DNA from: Polyangiaceae bacterium
GTDB taxonomy: Bacteria; Myxococcota_A; Polyangia; Polyangiales; Polyangiaceae
Reading direction: 5' to 3'
DNA: 64,000 bases
NCBI GenBank assembly: GCA_025936045.1
Contig: JAICUB010000008.1
Span: forward strand, 117,389-181,388
Both the position numbers and the translations under genes were made by a program. A model generated the notes under the pieces. The model saw only the letters and a list, made by a program, of their open reading frames with translations, had not been told where the DNA came from and did no database searches. This document shows, piece by piece, positions 9,027 to 17,298 of this stretch (positions are counted from its first letter, which is position 1; each line of letters begins with the position of its first letter).

Positions 9027-9182
9027 TAGTGCTGTGTCCCCAAAATTGCGATGCAATTCTTGGGAGCGTGGCTGCGCACTAGCTTGTTTCTGGGGGCGTG
9101 CCCGTCGTGCCCGCCCCCGCACGCGCTTCGCGCGTGCCCAGTGCCGCCTCGAATGCATCGTTACTTACGGGACGCGGCACTA
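9027..9182. mobile_element. 152-bp MITE-like element with IS630-type ends, TA-flanked
   Basis: Imperfect terminal inverted repeats bound the element. The left end is GTGCTGTGTCCC (from 9029). The right end, read on the minus strand from 9180, is GTGCCGCGTCCC. They match 10/12 at the tips, and a CGATGCA core recurs at the same distance inside both ends, giving TIRs of about 27-30 bp. Each end abuts TA within CTAG, the target IS630-family elements are known to favour and duplicate. There is no transposase ORF. Inside lie CCCAAAATTGC/GCAATTCTTGGG and a strong hairpin GCACGCGC-TTC-GCGCGTGC (9119-9137) that could also terminate transcription between the convergent phhA and dinB genes. The family assignment is inference from the ends alone. 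Confidence 0.7.
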
Positions 9183-10424
9183 GGTGCCGCGCTTCTTCGT
9201 CCGGCCCGGCGTGAGCTTCTCGCTCCGCTCGACGGCGCGTGAAATGGCGTGTTCGCCGAAGCGCTCGGTGATGGCGTCGAGCGTGCGGCCGAGCTTGGTC
9301 TTCGGCTGCTTGAAGAGCTCGAGCTGCGCGCCGCCGCCCGACTCGAGGTTCGAAAGCGAAACCCCGAGCAAGCGTACGGGTTCGGCGAGCTTCGCCTCGT
9401 CCCACAGCTCGACGGCGACGTTGCGGATGACGGCGCCGTCGTTCGTGGCTTCGCGCAGGGTGCGGCTGCGCGTGACGAGCGGGTAGTACGGTTCGGTGCT
9501 CGCGCTCGAGTCGCGCGCTTCGCGGCGGCCGCGCGCGCGGCTGAGCTTCGCTTTGACGGTGACGGTGCGGCCGGCGTAGTCGTCGTGCCGCAGGCGCCGC
9601 GCGACGGCTTCGGAGTGAGCGGTGAGGGCCCCGGTCACGCGCGTGCGGTCGCTCACGTCGGTTTCGAAGGTGTTCTCTTCGCCGTAGGATTTTGGCTCCC
9701 GATAGGCCTGAACGGGACGCTCGTCCTCGCCGCGCGCGAGCCGTTGCAGCTCGTGCGCGCGCTCGCCGAGCTGCGACGCGAGCAGCGCGGGGTCGTAGCT
9801 CGAGAGGTCGCGGAAGGTCTCGATACCGAGCGAAGCGAGCTTGGCGCCGAGCACCGGCCCGACCCCCCACAACCTTCGAATCGGCAAGGGATCGACGAAG
9901 CTTCGCACGCCCGGCCGCTCCACGACGAGCAGTCCGTCCGGCTTACCGAGCGTGCACGCGAGCTTGGCGACGAGCTTGTTCGGTCCGAGTCCCACCGACA
10001 CGTTGAGCGCCGTCGCGTCGCGCACGGCGCGTTTCAGATCGGCGGCGAGCTTCTGCGGCTCGCCGAGGAGCCTGAGCGAGCCCGTGATGTCGAGGAACGC
10101 TTCGTCGAGCGCGATGGGCTCGATCTCCGGCGTGAAGCTCAGGAAGACCTCGTGCACCTGCGCGGACACGGCCGCGTAGTGCTCGATGTTCGACGGTAGG
10201 TAGACGCCGTCCGGGCAGAGCTCGCGCGCGCGAAAGCCGGGCATCGCCGAGCGCACCCCGAAGGTTCGCGCCTCGTACGACGCGGCGGCGACCACGCCGC
10301 GCTTCGACTGAGCGCCGACGATCACGGGCTTGCCGCGGAGCTCGGGATGGTCGCGCTGCTCGATGGACGCATAGAAAGCGTCCATGTCGGCATGCAGGAT
10401 CCAGCGCTCGCCCTGAGCATTCAC
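9180..10424 (-). CDS. dinB: DNA polymerase IV (Y family)
   Basis: This is an error-prone translesion polymerase. The catalytic palm is visible: ILHADMDAFYASIEQ with the first metal-binding Asp, ALDEAFLDITGS with the second acidic pair, then VSVGLGPNKLVAKLA. The thumb has helix-hairpin-helix text (LWGVGPVLGAKLASLGI), and the little-finger domain starts near YGEENTFETD. The track ORF is much longer, but the protein must start just before the HADMD motif, and GTG at 10424 is the suitable codon. The C terminus is basic (PGRTKKRGT) and lacks an obvious beta-clamp QLxLF motif, although QLELF occurs about 50 residues before the end and may serve. The TAG stop is composed of the TA next to the MITE-like element plus its terminal base. 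Confidence 0.95.
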   Translation of the reverse strand: MNAQGERWILHADMDAFYASIEQRDHPELRGKPVIVGAQSKRGVVAAASYEARTFGVRSAMPGFRARELCPDGVYLPSNIEHYAAVSAQVHEVFLSFTPEIEPIALDEAFLDITGSLRLLGEPQKLAADLKRAVRDATALNVSVGLGPNKLVAKLACTLGKPDGLLVVERPGVRSFVDPLPIRRLWGVGPVLGAKLASLGIETFRDLSSYDPALLASQLGERAHELQRLARGEDERPVQAYREPKSYGEENTFETDVSDRTRVTGALTAHSEAVARRLRHDDYAGRTVTVKAKLSRARGRREARDSSASTEPYYPLVTRSRTLREATNDGAVIRNVAVELWDEAKLAEPVRLLGVSLSNLESGGGAQLELFKQPKTKLGRTLDAITERFGEHAISRAVERSEKLTPGRTKKRGT

Positions 10425-10505
10425 GGGTGGGACCGCGGATGGTAACCCGAGACCCCGGCCGTCGGCTTGGCAGCCGCGCTCGGCTGGTCTAACAACCGGC
10501 ACGTC

Positions 10506-11561
10506 ATGAAAAATCCCTGGATCCTCGTGACCGGCGCGACCGGACTCATCGGCGGCACCCTCGTTCGCAAGCTCGTGGAGCGCGGCGACAAGGTGAAGGC
10601 GTTCGTGCGCGCCGGTTCGGATTTGCGCGGCCTCGAAGGTCTGCCCGAGGATCTCTGCCAGCTCGCGTTCGGCGACGTGACGGTCGAGCACACCGTGTAC
10701 CGCGCGCTCGCGAGCTGCTCGCAGATTTATCATTGCGCCTCGACGTTCCAATACATGCCGCGCCACCCGCAGCAGGTGATCGACTCCGCCGTGCTCGGCA
10801 CGCGCGCGGTGTTCGAGGCCGCACGCCGGCGCGGGATCGAGAACTTGGTCGTCACGAGCAGCGCCGCCGTGCTCGGCACGATCTCGAAGCCGGAAACGAT
10901 GGACGAGACGCACGAGTTCAACCTCGTGGACGAGGAGCCGTACGTCGCGGCGAAGCTCGAGGCCGATCGCGTCGTTCAAGAGCTCGTCGCGGACGGCATG
11001 CCGATCGTCAGCGTGCTGCCCACGGCCGTCTTCGGCCCCGGCGACTACAAGCCGACGCCCAACGGCCAGAGCCTCGTCGAGTACCTGAAGCTCTCTCCCG
11101 GCCTCCACATGCCCGTCTCCGAGGGCGGTATTTCCGTGGTCGACGTGGAAGACGTGGCCATGGGTCACATCCGCGCCATGGAGGTCGGTGACGTCGGCGA
11201 GCGCTACCTCCTCGGCGGCGACAACGTCACCTTCACGCAGTTCTTCCAGCTACTCGCCGACATCACCGGTCTCGCCGAGCCGAGCGATCCGAAGGGACCG
11301 CTCACCATCGGCTTCATGGCGTGGGTGCTCGAGCTCTACGCGAAGTTCACGAATACGCCGCCCACGCTAACCGGGCGTCTCGCGCGCGACTACGCCCACT
11401 CCTACGTTTGGGTCACGAGTGAAAAGGCCGAGCAGGCGCTCGGCTACACGCACCGCCCCGCGCGTGAGACGCTCGCCCGCGCGGTCCGCTGGCTGCTCGA
11501 GCAACACATGGTGCCCGCGCCCGTCGCCGATCGCGTTCGGCTCGAGCTCAGGCCGGTGTGA
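10506..11561 (+). CDS. NAD(P)-dependent epimerase / dihydroflavonol-reductase-like protein
   Basis: This is an extended short-chain dehydrogenase. The N terminus has the Rossmann glycine motif TGATGLIGG (about residues 9-17). VTSSAAVLG supplies the catalytic Ser region and EEPYVAAKLEAD the YxxxK pair. The C-terminal half (PTAVFGPGDYKPTP, then RYLLGGDN) is typical of dihydroflavonol-4-reductase-like and HpnA-like epimerases. The start is set at MKNPWILVTG. The track start lies 13 codons upstream and adds residues outside the fold. The stop overlaps the next gene's GTG by four bases. Substrate is unknown. A lipid-linked or sugar substrate is possible, but nothing nearby decides it. Confidence 0.85.
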   Translation: MKNPWILVTGATGLIGGTLVRKLVERGDKVKAFVRAGSDLRGLEGLPEDLCQLAFGDVTVEHTVYRALASCSQIYHCASTFQYMPRHPQQVIDSAVLGTRAVFEAARRRGIENLVVTSSAAVLGTISKPETMDETHEFNLVDEEPYVAAKLEADRVVQELVADGMPIVSVLPTAVFGPGDYKPTPNGQSLVEYLKLSPGLHMPVSEGGISVVDVEDVAMGHIRAMEVGDVGERYLLGGDNVTFTQFFQLLADITGLAEPSDPKGPLTIGFMAWVLELYAKFTNTPPTLTGRLARDYAHSYVWVTSEKAEQALGYTHRPARETLARAVRWLLEQHMVPAPVADRVRLELRPV

Positions 11562-12268
11562 GTACGGACGGGCAGCGATCGTCCGGGGCCGGCGCGGCAC
11601 TGGCTCTCGGCGCCGTAGCGGCTGCGATCGCGGCATTGCCGGACGTACGGCGAGTGTCGGCTGGGGGCTTGAGCCCCGGACTCGCCTGGGTGGCGCTCAC
11701 CGGAAGTACGGCGCTCGTCCTCGGTCCGCTGCTCGCGGCAGCGCGGTCACTACGAAACGACGCGGGCAGGACGCGAGCGGTGCTGCTCGGGGCCGCCCTT
11801 GGGACCCTGCCGCTGGCGGTGCTCGGCCAGGTCCTCAAGCTTCAGACGCACCACCGCCCGCTCGGCGCGGCGACCTTCGCGTTCTTGGGGCTCGGAGTCG
11901 TGCTCGGCTGCATTCTCGTGACGGTGCGTGTGCTCGCTTGGGCGAGTCGGGAGCCGACGTGGCCACATCGGATCGCGGGGCGCCTGCTCGTGCTCGCGGC
12001 CGGTATCAGCCTCTGCCTGCCGCTCCTGCGTGCGATCTCGGCAGAGGGTTACAACCACGGCGTCCTCGACGCGTGCCGCGTGGCCATCCTCGCCGCGCTC
12101 GCGTTTCGAGCACTCGATATCGCTCGTGTTCGATCGCTGGCCAGGCGTGCGGGTGTGTTGGCGTGGGTGGTTCTCGTCCTCGCCGGGCTGTTCGCCGGAC
12201 GCGGCGCCATGCGCGCGGCCGTTCGCGAGCGCGCCCCGGTCCTCGGCGGTCCCGTCGCATGGCTGTGA
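11558..12268 (+). CDS. multi-spanning membrane protein of unknown function
   Basis: I do not recognise the family. The 236 residues contain about six hydrophobic segments, for example ALALGAVAAAIAALP, LAWVALTGSTALVLGPLLAA, FAFLGLGVVLGCILVTVRVL, LLVLAAGISLCLPLL and VLAWVVLVLAGLFAG, with short basic loops. An inner-membrane protein is therefore likely. It starts at GTG inside the stop codon of the preceding epimerase (GTGA overlap), so the two are probably translated together, and a joint role is plausible but unproven. Confidence 0.7.
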   Translation: MSTDGQRSSGAGAALALGAVAAAIAALPDVRRVSAGGLSPGLAWVALTGSTALVLGPLLAAARSLRNDAGRTRAVLLGAALGTLPLAVLGQVLKLQTHHRPLGAATFAFLGLGVVLGCILVTVRVLAWASREPTWPHRIAGRLLVLAAGISLCLPLLRAISAEGYNHGVLDACRVAILAALAFRALDIARVRSLARRAGVLAWVVLVLAGLFAGRGAMRAAVRERAPVLGGPVAWL

Positions 12269-12354
12269 GAACATCACGCCTTCGAGTTGACTGAGCCGGG
12301 TCTCGTTCCTACATTTTTTGAACGTTAGGCGTCGCCCGAGGCGTCGCCGAGACC

Positions 12355-13590
12355 ATGGCTCGCGTCGTCTCGCGCTTTCTCCTGCTTCTCACGCTCCTCC
12401 TCTTCGGCGGCAGCGCGAGCGCAGTGGAAGACACGGCGAGCGAGCCCGCTCACGTGCGCACCGGCCACACCGAGATCAGCGGGCCGCGACCGAGCGCAAC
12501 CGAGCCACCGGTCGCCGATACCGGCCGTGACGCGCCGCCTCCGGCCGACGCACCCCGCGTCGCCGGTGAAGAACAGTTGAAGCTACCGCCCGTCGCGGCG
12601 GGGTTCAGTACCTACGACGGCGGGTGGTTTCACATCAGCTACTACCCGAGCTCGCGCGAGCGCATCGAGCCGCTCATCGTCGCCGCAGACGAAGCGAAGC
12701 GCAACCTCGAGGAATGGCTCGGCCGGCCAGTGCTCGCGAAGGTGCGCATCGACGTCGCGCGGACCCCCGGTGAGATGGCGACGCTCGCGCCGCGTGGCGC
12801 GCCGTACCCGGAGTACGCGTCGGGCGTCGCGTACTCGGAGCTCGGCCTCGTGTTGCTCACGCTGACCCCGCGCTTCCCGAACGAAAATTTCGATTTGGCA
12901 CAGGTTTTCCGCCACGAGCTCGCGCACGTCGCGCTGGCGGACGCCGTCGGGCCGCACCCGATCCCTCGCTGGTTCAACGAGGGTTTCGCGGTGACGGCGT
13001 CGGGTGAGACGTCGTTCGAGCGCATGGGTACGCTCATGAGCGCGACGCTGTCGGATCGCCTGTTGCCGCTGAGCCAGGTCGAACGCTCGTTCCCGAGCGA
13101 CGAGAACAAAGCGTCCATCGCGTATGCGGAAGCAGCGGACGTCGTTCGCTTTCTCATCCGCCGCGAGGATCGCCACCGCTTCCGCGCGCTCGTGGCTGAG
13201 CTCGGACAGGGCCGCACGCTCGACACGGCGGCGCGTGAAGCGTACGGCGTCGATCTCGTCAGCCTCGAGCACGAATGGCGTGAAGAAGTAGCGAAGCGCT
13301 ACACGTTTTGGCCGATCCTATGCAGCGGTACCGTGATCTGGGCAGGCATGATCGGCCTTTTCGTATGGGGCTGGCGCCGGCGCCGGACTCGCTCGCGCGC
13401 GACGCTCGCGCGTTGGGCGCGGGACGAAGCGCGCGAGGACGACGTGCGCCGGCTCGACGAAAACGCGCGAATCCACATCGTGCTCCAGCGAGCGCCGAGC
13501 GAGATCACGACGCCGATCCCCACCGCCCCCGCGAGTGAAATCGAGGTGCCGCGCGTGCAGCACGACGGCACCTGGCACACGCTGCACTGA
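12355..13590 (+). CDS. exported gluzincin-type (peptidase MA family) metalloprotease
   Basis: A signal peptide (RFLLLLTLLLFGGSASA) is followed by a Thr/Pro-rich stretch and then a peptidase domain. The motif FRHELAHVALAD contains HExxH, and PRWFNEGFAV about 20 residues later supplies the Glu third ligand of gluzincins. A transmembrane segment (ILCSGTVIWAGMIGLFVWGW) near residues 325-345 is followed by a basic cytoplasmic tail. The enzyme is therefore predicted to be anchored in the inner membrane with its active site in the periplasm. Substrate is unknown. The gene is not closely coupled to its neighbours and ends at a strong hairpin. Confidence 0.85.
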   Translation: MARVVSRFLLLLTLLLFGGSASAVEDTASEPAHVRTGHTEISGPRPSATEPPVADTGRDAPPPADAPRVAGEEQLKLPPVAAGFSTYDGGWFHISYYPSSRERIEPLIVAADEAKRNLEEWLGRPVLAKVRIDVARTPGEMATLAPRGAPYPEYASGVAYSELGLVLLTLTPRFPNENFDLAQVFRHELAHVALADAVGPHPIPRWFNEGFAVTASGETSFERMGTLMSATLSDRLLPLSQVERSFPSDENKASIAYAEAADVVRFLIRREDRHRFRALVAELGQGRTLDTAAREAYGVDLVSLEHEWREEVAKRYTFWPILCSGTVIWAGMIGLFVWGWRRRRTRSRATLARWARDEAREDDVRRLDENARIHIVLQRAPSEITTPIPTAPASEIEVPRVQHDGTWHTLH

Positions 13591-13608
13591 CGGCGCGCGC
13601 TCGCGCCG
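13591..13608. terminator. hairpin between convergent genes
   Basis: CGGCGCG-CGCT-CGCGCCG is a perfect 7-bp stem with a 4-nt loop placed directly after the TGA of the peptidase gene. It sits in the 28-bp gap before the end of the convergent SDR gene. There is no U tract, so intrinsic termination is only suggested. The position would let it serve both strands. Confidence 0.45.
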
Positions 13609-13618
13609 GTCCGGCCGT

Positions 13619-14440
13619 TCAGCCCTTCGCGGCGAGTTTCCCGGGCACGCGACCGAGCCGGCGCATGGTGCGCGCTGCGGCTCGCGTCACGAGACCGTGC
13701 GGTAGCAGGCGCGCCGCGAACGACTGGAGCCCGTTCACGAGGCCGGGCGTGTAGAGGTGCTCGCCGCGCTCGTAGGCGGCGAGCCCCCGCTCGACGGTGC
13801 GGTTCGGCGTGAGCACGGCGAGGGGTATCGCAGGCCCCTCGAAGCCGGCGGCAGCTTGAAACCCGGTGTGCACCGGGCCCGGACACAGCGCCATCACGCG
13901 CACGCCGCTGCCCTCGAGCTCGGCCGCGAGCGCCAGCGTGAAGCTCACGACGAACGCTTTCGTCGCGGCGTACGTAGCCATGAACGGCACCGGCTGAAAC
14001 GCGGCGGTCGAAGCTACGTTGAGCACGCCGCCGTCACGCGCCGCGATCATGCCGCCGACGAGTCCGCGCGTGAGACGCACGATCGACGCGACGTTGAGCT
14101 CCACCATCGCCGCTTCGCGCGCCGCGTCCAGGTCGGCGAAGGCGCCCGCGCTGCCGAACCCCGCGTTGTTGACGAGGTGCGAGACGTTGAGCTCGCGCTC
14201 GCGCAGCGCCGCGAGCAGCCGGTCGGCGCCGTCCGGGTGCGAAAGGTCGGCGGGGACGACCTCCGCGCGGGTGCCGTTCACGCGCGTGAGGTCCGCCGCG
14301 AGGTTTCGCAGCCGCTCCTCTCGCCGAGCGGTGAGCACGAGGTGGGCGCCCCGCTGTGCGAGGCGTTTGGCGAGCTCCTCTCCGAGCCCGGAGGAGGCTC
14401 CGGTGACGAGGACCCAGCGATTCGAGAAGACCGCGCTCAT
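13619..14440 (-). CDS. short-chain dehydrogenase/reductase
   Basis: This is a classical SDR of about 273 residues. The cofactor motif is TGASSGLGEELA, then NNAGFGSAG, a catalytic Ser in VASTAAFQPVPFM, and YAATKAFVVSF with the Tyr-x3-Lys pair. The basic residues after the first strand (LTARREERL) fit NADP preference. A C-terminal extension of about 70 residues (VNGLQSFAARLLPHGLVTR) resembles bacterial DltE/YqjQ-like oxidoreductases. The start is taken at MSAVFSNRW. The track ORF begins seven codons upstream. The substrate cannot be deduced. Confidence 0.88.
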   Translation of the reverse strand: MSAVFSNRWVLVTGASSGLGEELAKRLAQRGAHLVLTARREERLRNLAADLTRVNGTRAEVVPADLSHPDGADRLLAALRERELNVSHLVNNAGFGSAGAFADLDAAREAAMVELNVASIVRLTRGLVGGMIAARDGGVLNVASTAAFQPVPFMATYAATKAFVVSFTLALAAELEGSGVRVMALCPGPVHTGFQAAAGFEGPAIPLAVLTPNRTVERGLAAYERGEHLYTPGLVNGLQSFAARLLPHGLVTRAAARTMRRLGRVPGKLAAKG

Positions 14441-14549
14441 TGAAGCTAGATTCCAGCACAACTCGCCCGGAGCCGGCAGCCCGTCGAGTCATACAATCGT
14501 CACCTGTTCGGCATACGCGCGCCCTCGCGAAATCTGCACCGGTCAATCG

Positions 14550-15111
14550 GTGCGGGCATTCGGTCGTCGCAGCCTCCTCGGCTGGCTCTGCCTGAGCGGT
14601 GTCGCCTGCTCCAACGAGGGCGTCGTCACCCTGAACGGCGCGGGCGCGACCTTTGCCTACCCGCTGTATTCGAAGTGGATCGCGGAGTATTGCGCGCAGA
14701 CTCCGTCGGTTCGGATGAACTACCAGTCGCTCGGCTCCGGCGCGGGCGTTCGGCAGATCGTCGCGCACACGGTCGACTTCGGCGCGACCGACGTGCCGGC
14801 CGAGCCCGACGAGACGCGCGACGCCGCCGGTCCGCTCGTCGAAATCCCCGCCGCGGTCGGCTCGGTGGTGTTGAGCTACAACTTGCCCGAGCCTCGGGGC
14901 GCCGCACGACACGTACCTCGTACTCTACGAAGACAACGCGGACGCGCGCCGCGGTGCCGCGCTCGCCTCGTTCGTGTGGTGGGCGGTGCACGACGGCCAG
15001 CGCCTCACGCGCGCGCTCGATTACGCTCCGCTGCCCGCGACGGTCGTCGCCGAAGTCGAAGCGAAGATTCGCGCGCTCGAAGCCGGCGACAAGCCGGCGC
15101 TCGCACGCTGA
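14550..15111 (+). pseudogene. pstS: phosphate ABC transporter substrate-binding protein remnant (internal deletion)
   Basis: Two ends of a PstS survive. From a GTG at 14550, a lipoprotein-like leader (RSLLGWLCLSGVACSNEG) leads into VTLNGAGATFAYPLYSKW, NYQSLGSGAGVRQI, VDFGATD and VGSVVLSYNLP, the first third of PstS. At about 14895-14910 the frame changes and the sequence resumes with the family's C terminus: TYLVLYEDNADARRG, SFVWWAVHDGQ, LDYAPLPATVV, ending at TGA 15109-15111. The central part (roughly 150 residues, including most phosphate-binding residues) is absent. The remnant cannot encode a working binding protein. No other pst gene is nearby. Confidence 0.82.
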
Positions 15112-15130
15112 ACGGCGCCGCGCGGCGAGC

Positions 15131-16000
15131 TCAGTTGCACTGATTGACGATCTTCCACTTCGACGTGTCGGTGCCGGTGCCCGGCGTTTGCGCCGTGCAG
15201 TTGGCGACGCACTCGAAGAGCATTTCGCGGCCCGTGATGCAGCCCGCCGTTCCGACCGCGCACGTGGCGAGACACTGGTCGCCCGCCATGTACCCGTAGC
15301 CCGCGCAGAAGTCGCTCGCGTCTTTGCAGCTCGTCGGCACCGCGGGCGGATCGCAGCTGCTCGTGCCGCTGCCCGCCGTGCCGCTCGTGCCCGAGCCTCC
15401 CGTGCCTTGGCCGGCGGCGCCGCTCGTGCTGCCGCCGCTGCCCGGGCCGCCGCCCGTCGACTTGCCGCCTGCCCCGCCCACGCCCGTGCTGCCGCCTGTC
15501 CCGCCAACGCCCGTGCTGCCGCCTGCCCCGCCCACGCCCGTGCTGCCGCCCTTGCCGCCCGCGCCCGCCGCATTCATGCCGGCGGAGCCGCCGAACGCGT
15601 TCGCGCGGCCTGCCGAACCGCCCGTCGCTGCTCCGGCACCACCGCCCGTGCCGGCGCCGGCCATGGTGCTCCCGCCGCGGCCCGAGCCGCCCTTCCCCGA
15701 GCCACCGGAGCCGCCCGTTCCCAGTTTGCCGCTCGAGCCGCCGCTGCCACCGGAGCCCGCCATCGCGGCGCCGCCCGTGCCCGACGTTCCACCGCTGCCG
15801 CTCGTCGAGCCGCCGGTCCCCCCCATCGGTCCGGCGCTGCCGGAGCCGTCGCCGCCCGTGCCGCCATCGCCGCCCGTGCTCGCTCCGCCGGACCCGAGCG
15901 GCGACATGCTGAAGCTTCCCGGAGTGGGATCCTCCGTCGCCGTGGCGCACGCGGCCGCGACGAGAGCGAGAGTCATGATCAGGCGAGAATGCGAGAGCAC
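15131..16000 (-). CDS. Gly/Ser-rich surface lipoprotein with Cys-rich C-terminal domain
   Basis: A short lipoprotein signal (IMTLALVAAACATATED) is followed by about 190 residues of Gly/Ser/Thr/Ala low-complexity sequence containing tandem GGSTGVGGAGG-like units. The last 75 residues hold nine cysteines (for example CKDASDFCAGYGYMAGDQC, then CLATCAVGTAGC), suggesting a small disulfide-bonded domain displayed on a flexible stalk. This layout is common among myxobacterial cell-surface proteins of unknown role. I prefer the GTG at 16000 because the track start adds a polar stretch before the signal and ATG 15976 leaves almost no n-region. No function is inferred. Confidence 0.72.
   Translation of the reverse strand: MLSHSRLIMTLALVAAACATATEDPTPGSFSMSPLGSGGASTGGDGGTGGDGSGSAGPMGGTGGSTSGSGGTSGTGGAAMAGSGGSGGSSGKLGTGGSGGSGKGGSGRGGSTMAGAGTGGGAGAATGGSAGRANAFGGSAGMNAAGAGGKGGSTGVGGAGGSTGVGGTGGSTGVGGAGGKSTGGGPGSGGSTSGAAGQGTGGSGTSGTAGSGTSSCDPPAVPTSCKDASDFCAGYGYMAGDQCLATCAVGTAGCITGREMLFECVANCTAQTPGTGTDTSKWKIVNQCN
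15477..15560 (-). repeat. coding tandem repeat, about 27-30 bp, GGSTGVGG units
   Basis: Near-identical copies of GCCCACGCCCGTGCTGCCGCC (plus strand) encode successive GGAGGSTGVGG blocks of the lipoprotein linker. The unit keeps the frame, so copy number can vary without breaking the gene. A variable stalk length is a reasonable inference. Confidence 0.7.
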
Positions 16001-16075
16001 GCTAGTCTCGAACTTAGCATCTCGCTCGGCACACACGCGCACGCGTGCATGCGATTTGTACGACTCCGGCGCGGG

Positions 16076-17203
16076 TTAGCGCGGGAAGGCGTACTTCTGC
16101 GCACACCAGCGCAGCCAGTGATCGGCGAGCACGAGCGCGACCATCGCTTCACCCATCGGCACGAAGCGCGGCAAGAGACACGGATCGTGGCGGCCGCGCG
16201 TGCGAATCGTCGTCGGCTCGCTGCTCGTCGTCACCGTCTCTTGCTCGCGCGGCAAGCTGCTCGTCGGTTTGATCGCGGCGCGGAGCACGATGGGCATGCC
16301 GGAGGAAATGCCCCCGAGCATGCCGCCGTGGCGGTTCGTGCGTGTCTGCACGCGCCGCGCGGCGCCCGCGCCTTCGGCGAAGAAGGCATCGTTGTTTTCG
16401 CTGCCGCGCAGCGTGGCGCAGCCGAAGCCCACGCCGTATTCGACGCCGAGTACGGCGGGCAAGCTGAAGAGCGCCTTCGCGAGATCGGCCTTGAGCTTGT
16501 CGAACACGGGCTCGCCGAGCCCCGCTGGCACGCCCGTCGCGACGAGCTCGCTCACGCCGCCGATCGAATCTTGATCTTTGCGCAGCGTTTCGATGAGCTC
16601 GATCATGCGTGGGACACAGGCATGGTCGGGACAGCGCACGATGTTCGGGCCGCCGTCGGGCAGCTTTTCGACCTGTGCGAGGGTGACGGCGCTCGGGTCG
16701 TCGACCTGGGCGACGATGTCACCGACTTGCTTCACGTAGCCGACGACGCGCCCGCCGAAGCCGCGCTCGAGCACCTTCTTCGCGACGACGCCCGCGGCGA
16801 CGCGCGCCACCGTTTCACGCGCGCTCGAGCGGCCGCCGCCGCGGTAGTCGCGACGGCCGTATTTTTGGTCGAACGTGAAGTCGGCGTGACCGGGACGGTA
16901 CTTGTCTTTGATCGCGTCGTAGTCGCGGCTCTTCTGATCCTGATTGCGGACGAGGATGGCGATGCTCGTGCCCGTGGTCTCGCCCTCGAAGACGCCCGCG
17001 AGGATTTCGGGCTCGTCCGCTTCGTTGCGCTGAGTGACGATGTGGCTCTGGCCGGGTTTGCGCCGGCCGAGATCGACCAGCAGATCCTCGACGGTGAGCG
17101 GAATGCCCGCGGGGCAGCCGTCGATGACGACGACGTTGCCAGGACCGTGCGACTCGCCGGCGGTCGTCACGCGGAAGGCTTGCCCGAAGCTATTTCCAGA
17201 CAT
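16076..17203 (-). CDS. aroC: chorismate synthase
   Basis: This enzyme makes chorismate from 5-enolpyruvylshikimate 3-phosphate with reduced FMN, the last common step of aromatic synthesis. Family signatures are present: GESHGPGNVVVIDGCPAGIPL (N terminus), GRRKPGQSHIVTQR, FTFDQKYGRRDYRGGGRSSARET, and the C-terminal GRHDPCLLPRFVPMGEAM with the Arg/His/Asp signature. The 375 residues match the usual 360-390. The start follows directly from the conserved N terminus (MSGNSFGQAFRVTT). Chorismate mutase lies about 7.5 kb away on the other strand. No other shikimate gene is in the window. Confidence 0.96.
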   Translation of the reverse strand: MSGNSFGQAFRVTTAGESHGPGNVVVIDGCPAGIPLTVEDLLVDLGRRKPGQSHIVTQRNEADEPEILAGVFEGETTGTSIAILVRNQDQKSRDYDAIKDKYRPGHADFTFDQKYGRRDYRGGGRSSARETVARVAAGVVAKKVLERGFGGRVVGYVKQVGDIVAQVDDPSAVTLAQVEKLPDGGPNIVRCPDHACVPRMIELIETLRKDQDSIGGVSELVATGVPAGLGEPVFDKLKADLAKALFSLPAVLGVEYGVGFGCATLRGSENNDAFFAEGAGAARRVQTRTNRHGGMLGGISSGMPIVLRAAIKPTSSLPREQETVTTSSEPTTIRTRGRHDPCLLPRFVPMGEAMVALVLADHWLRWCAQKYAFPR

Positions 17204-17298
17204 CTCACGCTCGAGTTTCGCACGCCGAGAGCACGGTTGCTACTATCGGTGACTCGCTGCTTCCAAGACCATTCAACTCGAGACGACGGCTCACACTC

